From the NCBI GenBank assembly GCA_947369305.1, contig CANBLA010000010.1:1-17361 (forward strand): a DNA stretch of 17,361 bases, written 5' to 3'. The translations under genes and the position numbers were made by a program. Positions 6,487-13,317 of this stretch are shown here, piece by piece (position 1 is the stretch's first letter; the number at the start of each line of letters is the position of its first letter). The notes beneath the pieces are model-generated. The model saw only the letters and a list, made by a program, of their open reading frames with translations, made no database searches and was not told where the DNA came from. This DNA is from an uncultured Clostridia bacterium. Lineage in GTDB: Bacteria > Bacillota_A > Clostridia > TANB77 > CAG-508.

Positions 6487-7404
6487 TTAGTTCAATATTT
6501 TTTCTAAAATTTCAACTTTACAATTTGCAGCATCTAATTTTACTTTTGCACCAATTGGAATAACTACATTTTCACAGTTATGTCCAAAATCATTACATTT
6601 CAAAATTGGAAATGTATATTCTTTTAAGTTGTTCATTATAACATCTTCAAACTTTGCTGTTTCTGTATCTTTTTCATAATATCCTATCCATAAACCTTTT
6701 ATTTTTTCAAATACTTTGTGTTGTTTTAGTATATTTATTTTGCTATCTATTTCATCTAATGGAGATTCATCTGCATAATCTTCTAAAAATAGTATCTTAT
6801 TGTTAAACTCTGGGCAGTATTCTGTTTCCAATAATTTAACAAGAGTTGATAAGTTACCACCAACTAAAATACCTTCTATTATTCCATCTCTTAAACATCT
6901 CCATTTTGTAAAATGTTCTACTTTGCCATTTTTCCCATCTACTAGCCTTAACTTAAAATCATTAACTTCTTTTTCTGATACTTCTCTGCCTAATCCCCAA
7001 ATAACATCATTTTGGTGATATGTTATAATTCCTGTTTTTGTATAAATAGCATTTAATATAGCTGTCGAATCGCTAATTCCCATTATTATTTTAGGATTAT
7101 TTTTTATTACTTCATAATCTATATATGGAAGAATAGCATTAGAATTTTGTCCACCTTGTGAACATATTATTGCTTTTACTTCTGTGTTCACAAACATTTC
7201 ATTTATATCTTCTACTTTTTCACTTACTGTAGCTGAATAACCTAGTATATTTGCGTATATATTTTTACTTAGTTTAACTTTAAATCCCATATTTTCAAAC
7301 ACTTGTAATCCTTTGTTAAATTGTTCTTTTAAATCTTCTGTTATTGGTGCTGATGGAGATATAATCCCTATTGTATCACCTATATTTAATTTATTTGCTA
7401 ACAT
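6487..7404 (-). CDS. S66 peptidase: LD-carboxypeptidase / MccF-like immunity protein
   Basis: A cytoplasmic serine peptidase of family S66. Members either trim the terminal D-Ala from murein tetrapeptides (LdcA) or cleave peptide-nucleotide antibiotics (MccF). Numbered from ATG 7402-7404, the triad is visible: nucleophile Ser111 in MGISDSTAIL, Glu208 in LFLEDYADE, His275 in FGHNCENVVIPIG. The opening LNIGDTIGIISPSAP is the conserved family N-terminus, and 305 residues is normal. I chose the second ATG because AGAGGA lies six bases before it but only just touches the first ATG (7408-7410). It is in the enzyme operon next to acetyltransferase domains. LdcA and MccF cannot be told apart safely by eye; absence of a cell-wall gene context slightly favours a detoxification role. 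Confidence 0.93.
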   Translation of the reverse strand: MLANKLNIGDTIGIISPSAPITEDLKEQFNKGLQVFENMGFKVKLSKNIYANILGYSATVSEKVEDINEMFVNTEVKAIICSQGGQNSNAILPYIDYEVIKNNPKIIMGISDSTAILNAIYTKTGIITYHQNDVIWGLGREVSEKEVNDFKLRLVDGKNGKVEHFTKWRCLRDGIIEGILVGGNLSTLVKLLETEYCPEFNNKILFLEDYADESPLDEIDSKINILKQHKVFEKIKGLWIGYYEKDTETAKFEDVIMNNLKEYTFPILKCNDFGHNCENVVIPIGAKVKLDAANCKVEILEKILN

Positions 7405-7430
7405 ATACATTCCTCTTTCTATTCTTCTAT

Positions 7431-7682
7431 TTAGTTTTCTAATAGTTGCTTTTGCATCTTTTTAGAAAAACTTTTTATTACTATCCCTTCATACTGTTTT
7501 CTATATAATTCCGCTAATAAAGGATCACATTTTAATGTTATTTTATAATCGTTCTCTAGTGGATACAGTTCTGCAAATATTTTATTATTTACTTTAAAGC
7601 ATATAGGAATATCTCCAAACGGATAATCAATATATGCTTTATTCTTTTTTTGACAATACTCTATTATTTCATCTACTATCAT
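7431..7682 (-). CDS. MmcQ/YjbR family protein, short at the C-terminus
   Basis: An 83-residue member of the MmcQ/YjbR family (double-wing-like fold, possible DNA binding, no established reaction). Diagnostic features are DYPFGDIPICFKVNNKIFAE near residues 19-38 and the ITLKCDPLLAELYRKQY block. The usual family length is about 110-120; here the frame stops after FSKKMQKQLLEN, where relatives continue with a tryptophan-containing strand and final helix. This may be a true short variant or a truncation. The start is ATG 7680-7682 with AAGGA six bases upstream; a longer frame from TTG 7709 would merely overlap the end of the preceding gene. Confidence 0.85.
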   Translation of the reverse strand: MIVDEIIEYCQKKNKAYIDYPFGDIPICFKVNNKIFAELYPLENDYKITLKCDPLLAELYRKQYEGIVIKSFSKKMQKQLLEN

Positions 7683-7684
7683 TT

Positions 7685-7963
7685 CTATCCTTCTATATCT
7701 TCTTTCCAATCTTTATTAAACATAGCAATTCCATCTATATTAAATCCAAACTTTTTATAATATTCTTCTTTGTCTAATTCTGTTGTCAAAATTCTTCTTC
7801 CAAATCCTTCAAATTTTTTCACAAAGTCATTCATCATTATTTTTCCTAATCCCATTTTTTGATACTCTGGATTTACAAGTAAATATGTAATAAAAACATT
7901 TATATAGCCATCTGTAATTGCAGATATTAATCCTATTAAATTTTCGCCATTCCATACTGTCAT
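7685..7963 (-). CDS. GNAT acetyltransferase, C-terminal part of a frameshifted domain
   Basis: 92 residues with the acetyl-CoA binding part of a GNAT fold: the beta4 strand YLLVNPEYQ, the pyrophosphate loop Q35-x-x-G38-x-G40, and the closing EEYYKKFGF motif. The first strands and helix of the domain are missing here but are present as the last 44 or so residues of the upstream gene, in another frame. One extra A in the A5 run at 7977-7981 would read NAIKNSEYVMTVWNGENLIG and rejoin them. The ATG at 7961-7963 overlaps the upstream TAA as TAATG, so re-initiation could still produce this fragment. As assembled it is unlikely to be a complete enzyme alone. Confidence 0.8.
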   Translation of the reverse strand: MTVWNGENLIGLISAITDGYINVFITYLLVNPEYQKMGLGKIMMNDFVKKFEGFGRRILTTELDKEEYYKKFGFNIDGIAMFNKDWKEDIEG

Positions 7964-8535
7964 TACATATTCACTATTTTTATAGCATTATATAATCTAT
8001 TTGGATATTCTGCTGTTTTCCATCCAACAGACTTAAATAATTTTACCAATTGATTTTTATCTATATCACTTTCTTGCTTATATAAAAATTCATTTTTTGT
8101 ATTTTCCATTTGATAATGTGTTTCTGTTTCTCCATATACTTTAAAACCTAATCTTTCATATAAGCCTTTAGCTGGATTATCTTTAAAGACTTGTAAAATT
8201 GTTCTCATTCCTTTTGACTGATTTTCTTTTAATTGTTCTTCTAATATTTTTGTTCCAATTCCTTTATTTCGATATTCCTTTAATATACTTATTTCATTGA
8301 TAAATAAATCTCCATTTTCTGTTGTATGTATTACATATACTCCTGCTAATTTATTATCTATTAAAATAATTCGCTTATGAGCTAAATGCTCTTCTAAATC
8401 TTGTTTTAGTCTTTGTTTTTGATCTTCATCATTCCAACCCCAAATTTTATCAACATACCATTTAAAGTTTTCTTTCTTTAATTTAAATAAAAAGTCAAAA
8501 TCATCTAATGTGCAATTTCTAAAAGAATATTCCAT
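7963..8535 (-). CDS. GNAT acetyltransferase fused to the start of a second GNAT domain
   Basis: An acetyl-CoA-dependent N-acetyltransferase. Residues 1 to about 145 are a whole GNAT domain: EISILKEYRNKGIGTKILE carries the R89-x-x-G92-x-G94 pyrophosphate loop, and NPAKGLYERLGF (120-131) is the usual C-terminal motif. Residues about 146-186 (with LVKLFKSVGWKTAEYPNRL) look like the beginning of a second GNAT domain that continues in the next frame after a probable one-base loss at 7977-7981. The repaired product would be about 283 residues with two GNAT domains. ATG 8533-8535 has AGGTG five bases upstream. The substrate is unknown; possibilities include a small molecule or antibiotic, or a protein N-terminus. 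Confidence 0.88.
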   Translation of the reverse strand: MEYSFRNCTLDDFDFLFKLKKENFKWYVDKIWGWNDEDQKQRLKQDLEEHLAHKRIILIDNKLAGVYVIHTTENGDLFINEISILKEYRNKGIGTKILEEQLKENQSKGMRTILQVFKDNPAKGLYERLGFKVYGETETHYQMENTKNEFLYKQESDIDKNQLVKLFKSVGWKTAEYPNRLYNAIKIVNM

Positions 8536-8553
8536 ATAACACCTATTCCTTTC

Positions 8554-8904
8554 TTACGATTCTAATAATTTACATTGCTCTTTATACCAAGCTGGTGTAC
8601 AAATCATAATTATCTTACACTTACCATTCCAATAGTAAATTTCTTTTTTATCTATTAGAATTACATCTCCTTGCTCAAAATTTATACTTTCATCTTTTTT
8701 GTTAAGAGTTCCCTTTCCATCTAATATATAACATATTTCTTTACATTTTTCATTAGTACAATATCCTTTTTCTGGATACCTTCCATTAATTGTATTTATA
8801 CAAAAATCAATATCTTTATCATTTAAATTCATTGAATATTCTAACAATTTACTTGTATCACTATTTTTTATTATTTGTGCATCATTAGATTTTACTATCT
8901 TCAT
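8554..8904 (-). CDS. Small cupin-domain protein
   Basis: A 116-residue single-domain beta-barrel. The two cupin motifs are recognisable: E56-ICYILDGKG in motif 1 and FEQGDVILIDKKEIYYWNG (76-94) in motif 2. The histidines that normally bind metal are mostly replaced (Cys/Asn/Tyr at the equivalent places), so it may bind a small molecule rather than act as a metal enzyme. ATG 8902-8904 with AGGAAG lies inside the end of the CYTH gene (20-base overlap), which implies translational coupling. Substrate unknown. Confidence 0.85.
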   Translation of the reverse strand: MKIVKSNDAQIIKNSDTSKLLEYSMNLNDKDIDFCINTINGRYPEKGYCTNEKCKEICYILDGKGTLNKKDESINFEQGDVILIDKKEIYYWNGKCKIIMICTPAWYKEQCKLLES

Positions 8905-9391
8905 TTTCTTCTTCCTTTCTTAATATTTCTAAAAAATCTCCCCTATCTAGTTTTATCAACCTAGCATCCATTCCTAACTCTGTATTAGTAATATCTTTTC
9001 CAAACCATTCTGGAATTTTAAAATTACTATACTCATATTCGTTATTAAACTCTACTTCTGCTCTTATTAATCCTTTATATATTCCATGATATATCTTTAT
9101 CGTTATATTAGGTTTTTCATTTATCAAATAACTATCTCTTATAATTAGTTTTTTGCAGTCTTTAATTAGTTTTAAAAATTCTTGTTCTGTTATTTCTTGT
9201 TTTTCTTTTTTATACTCTATATCACTAATTTTTGTTTTAGTCTCTATTATAAACTTGTCAGCTTTCTTTTGAACTCTTATTTGATTATCAATATTATCAT
9301 TTATATAGTATCTTTCATATCTAATCGGTTTTATATTCTTTAAATTCGGCATTTGCTTTATTAAGTATTTTCTTTCAATTTCTTTACTCAT
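8885..9391 (-). CDS. CYTH-domain triphosphate tunnel metalloenzyme
   Basis: A member of the CYTH/TTM superfamily, which binds triphosphate groups with metal in a beta-barrel tunnel (inorganic triphosphatase, thiamine triphosphatase or adenylate cyclase type IV). The signature ExExK is at E4-I-E6-R-K8. Alternating basic and acidic residues follow, as expected for the tunnel: IRVQKK (38-43), IETKTK (49-54) and AEVEF (111-115). The 168-residue length is close to the compact bacterial triphosphatases such as the one from Clostridium thermocellum. ATG 9389-9391 follows AGAGGT. It lies 19 bases after the ASCH gene. Short-chain polyphosphate hydrolysis is the most likely activity, by family. Confidence 0.9.
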   Translation of the reverse strand: MSKEIERKYLIKQMPNLKNIKPIRYERYYINDNIDNQIRVQKKADKFIIETKTKISDIEYKKEKQEITEQEFLKLIKDCKKLIIRDSYLINEKPNITIKIYHGIYKGLIRAEVEFNNEYEYSNFKIPEWFGKDITNTELGMDARLIKLDRGDFLEILRKEEENEDSKI

Positions 9392-9410
9392 AACATTTTC
9401 TACCTCTTTA

Positions 9411-9803
9411 TCATATTTTATAATTATAATCCCATAAACTTAATTTTCCATTTATTTGTATTGGTTCTATTTCTTCTACATCTTCTATTTTAAATCCATA
9501 TCCATCCCAATTATCTTTATTTATTAATCCCTTATATACTTCTGGATTCTTAGGCACTATCTCGTTTACAAATTTATTGTCTACATAAATACAATCTGTT
9601 ATTTTTGCCTTTGCTATTATACAGCCATTTGGATACTCTAAATTAAGATTTTCAAATCTATTCATTGCTTTCTTGTCTATTCCTTTACCTGCATGTATTA
9701 GAATGTCTCCTCTATATTTTGTTTTCCAAGTTCTAAATTCATATTCTTTATATCCTTTTGCAATCAATGTTGCCCAAGGTTGTTTTATAGTTATAACTTT
9801 CAT
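9411..9803 (-). CDS. ASCH-domain protein
   Basis: A 130-residue single-domain ASCH protein. The family fold resembles PUA domains and is linked to RNA binding; one bacterial branch (YqfB) hydrolyses N4-acetylcytidine. The opening IKQPWATLIAKGYKEYEFR and the following WKTKYRGDILIHAGKG are characteristic. It is the first gene of the packed operon. ATG 9801-9803 is preceded by AAGGAG (9811-9816), and an 11-bp hairpin in the leader abuts that site. Co-occurrence with a nucleoside deaminase in the same operon is compatible with modified-nucleoside metabolism, but this is inference. Confidence 0.9.
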   Translation of the reverse strand: MKVITIKQPWATLIAKGYKEYEFRTWKTKYRGDILIHAGKGIDKKAMNRFENLNLEYPNGCIIAKAKITDCIYVDNKFVNEIVPKNPEVYKGLINKDNWDGYGFKIEDVEEIEPIQINGKLSLWDYNYKI

Positions 9804-9816
9804 ACTCTTACTCCTT

Positions 9817-9843
9817 AATTTGTCAGATTACTTCTAACAAATT
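9817..9843 (-). promoter_or_regulatory. Leader hairpin abutting the ASCH ribosome-binding site
   Basis: Minus-strand arms AATTTGTTAGA (9833-9843) and TCTGACAAATT (9817-9827) form 11 pairs (one G-U) around the 5-base loop AGTAA. The Shine-Dalgarno AAGGAG (9811-9816) starts at the next base. It could tune ribosome access or be a dyad operator. Confidence 0.5.
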
Positions 9844-9942
9844 TAAATACTTTATTTTTTTACTCTAACTCTTTATTTTTAATTTATATCACAAATTAAA
9901 ATTTTTTCATAGTGCTTTGCCAATATTTACAAAACATATTTA

Positions 9943-10070
9943 TCCTTACATTTGCTTAATTGTCACAAAATCTCCAATAGAAATAATGTCAAGAGTGAGT
10001 GATAACGAGTTCATTTTACTCTTGATATTATTTTTATTGGAGATTAGAATTTGTCTGCAAATGTATAGGA
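9943..10070. repeat. Long imperfect palindrome (128 nt)
   Basis: An outer stem of 13 positions (TCCTTACATTTGC 9943-9955 with GCAAATGTATAGGA 10057-10070, one bulge) and an inner stem of 26 positions (9971-9996 with 10018-10043) surround a 21-base loop. The two unmatched inner positions are G opposite T, so a plus-strand RNA would form an unbroken 26-bp helix with two G-U pairs, while a minus-strand RNA would have A-C mismatches. A miniature inverted-repeat element or a structured RNA are both possible. Confidence 0.7.
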
Positions 10071-10071
10071 C

Positions 10072-10110
10072 AAAAAAATAGACATCAGCACATATCTACT
10101 GACACCTATT
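10072..10110 (-). terminator. Intrinsic terminator between rlmD and the ASCH operon
   Basis: Minus-strand stem of 12 pairs (AATAGGTGTCAG 10099-10110 with CTGATGTCTATT 10077-10088; three G-U pairs), 10-base loop, then a run of T (10072-10078 on the complement). It separates rlmD-side transcription from the accessory operon. It is about 300 bases after the rlmD stop, unusually far. Confidence 0.75.
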
Positions 10111-10409
10111 TTATAAAGATTCTCTATAACTCATTTTAATAAATTCTCTTTAATACTTGAAATAACTAACTTTTTCTTATGTCTACTAATCAACACAACC
10201 TATACCTGTTATACTTATCGTAGATACAATTTCAAATTTTCCAGTATTTCAAACACTTTGCTTTAATTTTCAAAAATCAATTTATGTGTTTCCACTTACC
10301 ACTTAAGCAACCACTTTAACTTTCACACCCAAATTTTGATGTTTTTCTTTCCCAAATCTGCCTTTTTCTTCAAAAGTTATAATCTCTGAAAGCATATCAA
10401 AATCAAGTA

Positions 10410-11795
10410 TTACCTGTCTTGCTTTAGTTGTAGCACTGCTACACATTCCACATGTCCTGTCCACGCAAACATATCACACACAGCCAATTTTTCCACCCCA
10501 TACTTCTCCTCTAAAACCTTCAAATCTCTTCCCAAAGTTGCTGGATTACAACTCACATACACAATACGTTTTGGCTGAATTTCCAGCAAAGTTTCCAAAG
10601 CCGTTTTCTCGCAACCTTTACGTGGTGGATCCACAAAAACAACATCAGCTTCTAGTTGTTTCTTTCCAACCAATTCTGGCAATTTCTTTTCTACATCACC
10701 AACCCAAAATTCCGCATTTTTCACACCATTTAAAACCGCATTTTCTTTGGCATCGTTAATCGCCTCTGGAATTGTTTCAATTCCTACGAGTTTTCCAACT
10801 TTATCTGAACTACAAATTCCAATTGTTCCAATTCCACAATATAAATCAAATACAGTTTCATGACCTGTAAGATTCGCATATTCAATTGCCTTGCTATATA
10901 ATTTTTCCGTTTGAATTGGATTTACTTGATAAAATGACAAATTCGAAATACGAAACTTCTTCCCCAGCAACACATCTGTAATATAGCCATCCCCAAACAA
11001 AACCTCATTTTTTTCTCCCAAAATGACATTCGTATTTCGCACATTTATATTTTTCACAATCGTTTTTATTTCGCTGTAACGCTCCGTCAAAAAGCAAATC
11101 AATTCTTTCTCTTTCGGCAAATCCAACGTATTTACAACCACCGTTACCATTACTTCCTTCGTTTTTTGCCCTACACGAATAACAATATGGCGCAAAATAC
11201 CAGTCTGCGTTTTTTCATTATAGCCAGTAATTCCATTTTGCTTAGCAAATTCAAAAATATCTTTGGCAATTTTTTGTGCCAATTGATTTTGAATTTTACA
11301 TTCTCTTGTCGGAATAATGCGATGGCTTTTTTCCGCAAAAACACCCATCGTAAGTTCACCATTTTCAGATACCCCCAGGGGGTATATCAATTTATTTCGA
11401 TAATAAAAAGGGTCATCCATGGGAATGGTTTCGTCCACTTTTATTTCTCTGCCAAGTGCCTTTTTTAGTGTAGTTTCTACAGTATTTTTTTTGAGTTCTA
11501 TGGTATAAGCATAGTCCATATGTCTCAAATTGCAACCGCCACATTGGGAATAGGTTTCACAATTAGTTTCCATTCGATGTTCAGATTTTTCCAAAATCTC
11601 CAATGCTTTGGCATATGCAATTTTGGTTGTCACTTTTAAAATCTTAATTTTAACTTTTTCACCTTTGATCGTACTTGGCACTAAAACAACTTGTCCATTC
11701 ACCTTGGCAATGCCTTCGCCTTGAAAGCCGTTGTCGATGATTTGTACGATATATTCTTCATTTTTTTTCATTTCTTCTATTTGTTTAACCTTCAT
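10410..11795 (-). CDS. rlmD: 23S rRNA (uracil-C5)-methyltransferase RlmD/RumA family
   Basis: An SAM-dependent enzyme that methylates C5 of a uridine in 23S rRNA (U1939 for E. coli RlmD; Firmicutes paralogues may target U747 or both). Numbered from ATG 11793-11795 (461 residues): TRAM domain about 10-68; iron-sulfur cysteines Cys79, Cys85, Cys88 (CETYSQCGGC) and Cys166; SAM loop DLYCGIGTIG near 317-326; DPPRKG near 389-394; nucleophile Cys416 in VSCNPATLGRD; base Glu450 in HVEC. All key residues are present. GTG 11804 and a later ATG (MKKNEEYIV) are alternative starts. It overlaps the RhuM-like gene by 11 bases. The codons for HVECV (10440-10454) correspond to the integration hotspot used by several Firmicutes elements. 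A GC-rich palindrome lies inside the gene at 11367-11388. Confidence 0.95.
   Translation of the reverse strand: MKVKQIEEMKKNEEYIVQIIDNGFQGEGIAKVNGQVVLVPSTIKGEKVKIKILKVTTKIAYAKALEILEKSEHRMETNCETYSQCGGCNLRHMDYAYTIELKKNTVETTLKKALGREIKVDETIPMDDPFYYRNKLIYPLGVSENGELTMGVFAEKSHRIIPTRECKIQNQLAQKIAKDIFEFAKQNGITGYNEKTQTGILRHIVIRVGQKTKEVMVTVVVNTLDLPKEKELICFLTERYSEIKTIVKNINVRNTNVILGEKNEVLFGDGYITDVLLGKKFRISNLSFYQVNPIQTEKLYSKAIEYANLTGHETVFDLYCGIGTIGICSSDKVGKLVGIETIPEAINDAKENAVLNGVKNAEFWVGDVEKKLPELVGKKQLEADVVFVDPPRKGCEKTALETLLEIQPKRIVYVSCNPATLGRDLKVLEEKYGVEKLAVCDMFAWTGHVECVAVLQLKQDR
11367..11388. repeat. GC-rich near-palindrome, copy 1 (inside rlmD)
   Basis: Core ATACCCCC-A-GGGGGTAT with flanks AG and ATC. 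Of 22 bases, 21 match copy 2 at 14627-14648, though the genes read it in different frames. The 8-bp perfect arms stand out in an AT-rich background. Confidence 0.85.
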
Positions 11796-12804
11796 ATTCT
11801 TCACAACTTTCTAACAATTTATCAAAATCCGATCGATACAACTGATCTTGCACAACGCGGTATTTTTCATATTCCAAACTCGCCTTTTCTTCTGCTATTT
11901 CACGCGATATTGCGCCAGCATCTTTCAAAACATCTCGATCATCTGCTAGCAAATATTTATCAATTCGATTTGCCCAATCTTCCATTGTCATAGGAATATT
12001 TCGTTTTGCCCTGGCTTCTGCCAAATCTAAAAATGCTGAAACAATCAATTCTAATTGTTCCAATTCCTCCTCAGTCAAATAGTTTTTAGCCACTTTTACA
12101 TCTGATAGCAAAATTTTTCCATCTGGCGAATTTTTCCAACAAGTCAACCCCATATTTTTTTTATTGCTATCTGCCCTATTATAAATGATTTCGGCAGCTG
12201 TTTGGTGTGATACGGCATAATGCATTTTATTTTGAACTTTTTGAAAGAATTTCTTTGTGGTTGGAGATTTTTTATCGTAATCAATGCTAGTTGCATAAAT
12301 ATCCGTAATTTTTTGATAAAATCTTCTTTCGCTCAAACGAATTTCTCGAATCTCTTCTAACATTTTTTCAAAATAATCTTCGTCAAAAAAAGTTCCGTTT
12401 TCCATTCTTTTTTTATCGATTATGTAACCTTCTTTCGCAAATTTTTTGAGTACATTAGTTGCCCACCTTCGAAATTGAATAGCTCTGTCCGAATTTACGC
12501 GGTAACCAATAGAAATAATGGTATCCAAATTGTAATACTTTGTATGATAATTTTTTCCATCTGAAGCAGTTAGTAAGAAATCCTTACTAACTGCTTTTTC
12601 TTCTAACTCGCCATCTAAAAAAATATTTTGTATATGCATTGTTATATTATTTCTCGTGGTACCATACAACTCTGCCAACGTTTTTTGCGTCATCCACAAA
12701 TCGCCCTCTTCGAATCTGACTTCAATTCCTTGCTCCTCTTTTTGTTGTTCAAAAATCAAAAACTCTGCTACATTACTTCTGATATATAACGCTTTGCCAC
12801 TCAT
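11785..12804 (-). CDS. RhuM-family protein
   Basis: A 339-residue protein of the virulence RhuM family, named after a Salmonella pathogenicity-island gene; biochemical function is unknown. Diagnostic stretches are LWMTQKTLAELYGTTRNNI (an apparent helix-turn-helix near residues 36-55), YYNLDTIISIGYRVNS and RAIQFRRWATNVLK, followed by a long helical C-terminal half with AAEIIYNRADS and an ending rich in Glu/Lys. I chose ATG 12802-12804, which has GAAGGG about seven bases upstream; the ATG ten codons earlier has no site. It overlaps the start of rlmD. RhuM genes often travel with mobile or restriction-type loci, so it may be an accessory gene in an otherwise core-like block. Confidence 0.9.
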   Translation of the reverse strand: MSGKALYIRSNVAEFLIFEQQKEEQGIEVRFEEGDLWMTQKTLAELYGTTRNNITMHIQNIFLDGELEEKAVSKDFLLTASDGKNYHTKYYNLDTIISIGYRVNSDRAIQFRRWATNVLKKFAKEGYIIDKKRMENGTFFDEDYFEKMLEEIREIRLSERRFYQKITDIYATSIDYDKKSPTTKKFFQKVQNKMHYAVSHQTAAEIIYNRADSNKKNMGLTCWKNSPDGKILLSDVKVAKNYLTEEELEQLELIVSAFLDLAEARAKRNIPMTMEDWANRIDKYLLADDRDVLKDAGAISREIAEEKASLEYEKYRVVQDQLYRSDFDKLLESCEEYEG

Positions 12805-12873
12805 TTCATCCCTTCTTTCTATTTCAAAATCCATTGTTTAAAATTTCTACCATATATTCTTCATTCTTTTTCC

Positions 12874-13281
12874 TTATCTTACCTTTTCATCTCTATCCTT
12901 TTGTCTTTTATTTCCTGCTGGTGTTCTTTCTTCTCTATTTTGCATTAATTCTTCGTCTTTTCGCTGTCTTTCTTGCAATTTGAACTGTTTTCCAACTGCA
13001 ATGGTTTGGTTGATAATCTCCAAATTACAGCGAATTCTTTCTTCAAACATTTCTTTTTCGGATTTTCTTTTTTTCTTGTTTTTTAGCTTTCTAATTTTCT
13101 CTAAAGCCTGTTCATCAATCACGCCAATTGCAAGGAGTTCATCCTCTAATGCATCCAAATCCTTCCAGGTTTTTATTTTACGAATTTTCTTTTTGATTTC
13201 TTTTAATTTTTTGATTTGAGTGTCTTCTTTTACAAAAAATTTTCTTAAGAAAAACGGCTTTTTCTTTTCTCTCTTTTCCAT
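12874..13281 (-). CDS. Small highly charged protein, unknown
   Basis: 135 residues, strongly basic, almost entirely Lys/Glu/Arg-rich helix. Residues about 20-75 (QIKKLKEIKKKIRKIK onward) and 80-115 look like coiled-coil or extended helices; the tail (EERTPAGNKRQKDRDEK) is probably disordered. No signal peptide or membrane segment and no family I recognise. ATG 13279-13281 has AGGAGT six bases upstream, so the gene is likely expressed. It sits between the NUDIX and RhuM genes in the same orientation; a degenerate copy of the GC-rich palindrome lies at its 5' edge. RNA or ribosome association is conceivable from the charge alone, not shown. Confidence 0.75.
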   Translation of the reverse strand: MEKREKKKPFFLRKFFVKEDTQIKKLKEIKKKIRKIKTWKDLDALEDELLAIGVIDEQALEKIRKLKNKKKRKSEKEMFEERIRCNLEIINQTIAVGKQFKLQERQRKDEELMQNREERTPAGNKRQKDRDEKVR

Positions 13282-13291
13282 TTTTTACTCC

Positions 13292-13317
13292 TATACCCCT
13301 ACCCTGTCTGGGTATCT
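13292..13317. repeat. GC-rich palindrome, degenerate copy 3 (between genes)
   Basis: TATACCCC (13292-13299) and GGGTATCT (13310-13317) match the ends of copies 1 and 2 in the opposite orientation, with a longer centre. An inner dyad TACCC-N5-GGGTA spans 13300-13314. It overlaps the NUDIX stop codon and the leader of the charged protein gene. Confidence 0.55.

Larger units (their letters stand above)
9804..10409. other. Gene-free boundary segment, 606 bases
   Basis: It holds, from left to right, a leader hairpin (9817-9843), a 128-nt imperfect palindrome (9943-10070), a minus-strand terminator (10072-10110) and about 290 bases of unstructured A/T-rich sequence. A minus-strand frame of 30 codons at 10303-10395 (MLSEIITFEEKGRFGKEKHQ...) has coding-like composition and may be a gene remnant, but there is no further support. 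The change from AT-richer sequence on the left to the core-like genes on the right happens here. Confidence 0.6.

Noticed and set aside
7683..7709. Extended N-terminus of the MmcQ/YjbR gene from TTG 7709
   Set aside because: The extra nine codons overlap the preceding gene and read RR/Y-rich sequence unlike the family; ATG 7682 has its own ribosome-binding site.
988..10130. Shared inverted 14-mer ATAAAGATTCTCTA near 990-1003 (minus) and 10114-10127 (plus) as element terminal repeats
   Set aside because: In this AT-rich window a 14-base match is expected by chance, and serine-recombinase elements do not need terminal inverted repeats.
10303..10395. 30-codon minus-strand ORF after rlmD as a gene
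   Set aside because: Composition looks coding, but it is too short, lacks a clear ribosome-binding site and has no recognisable family; mentioned only as a possible remnant.
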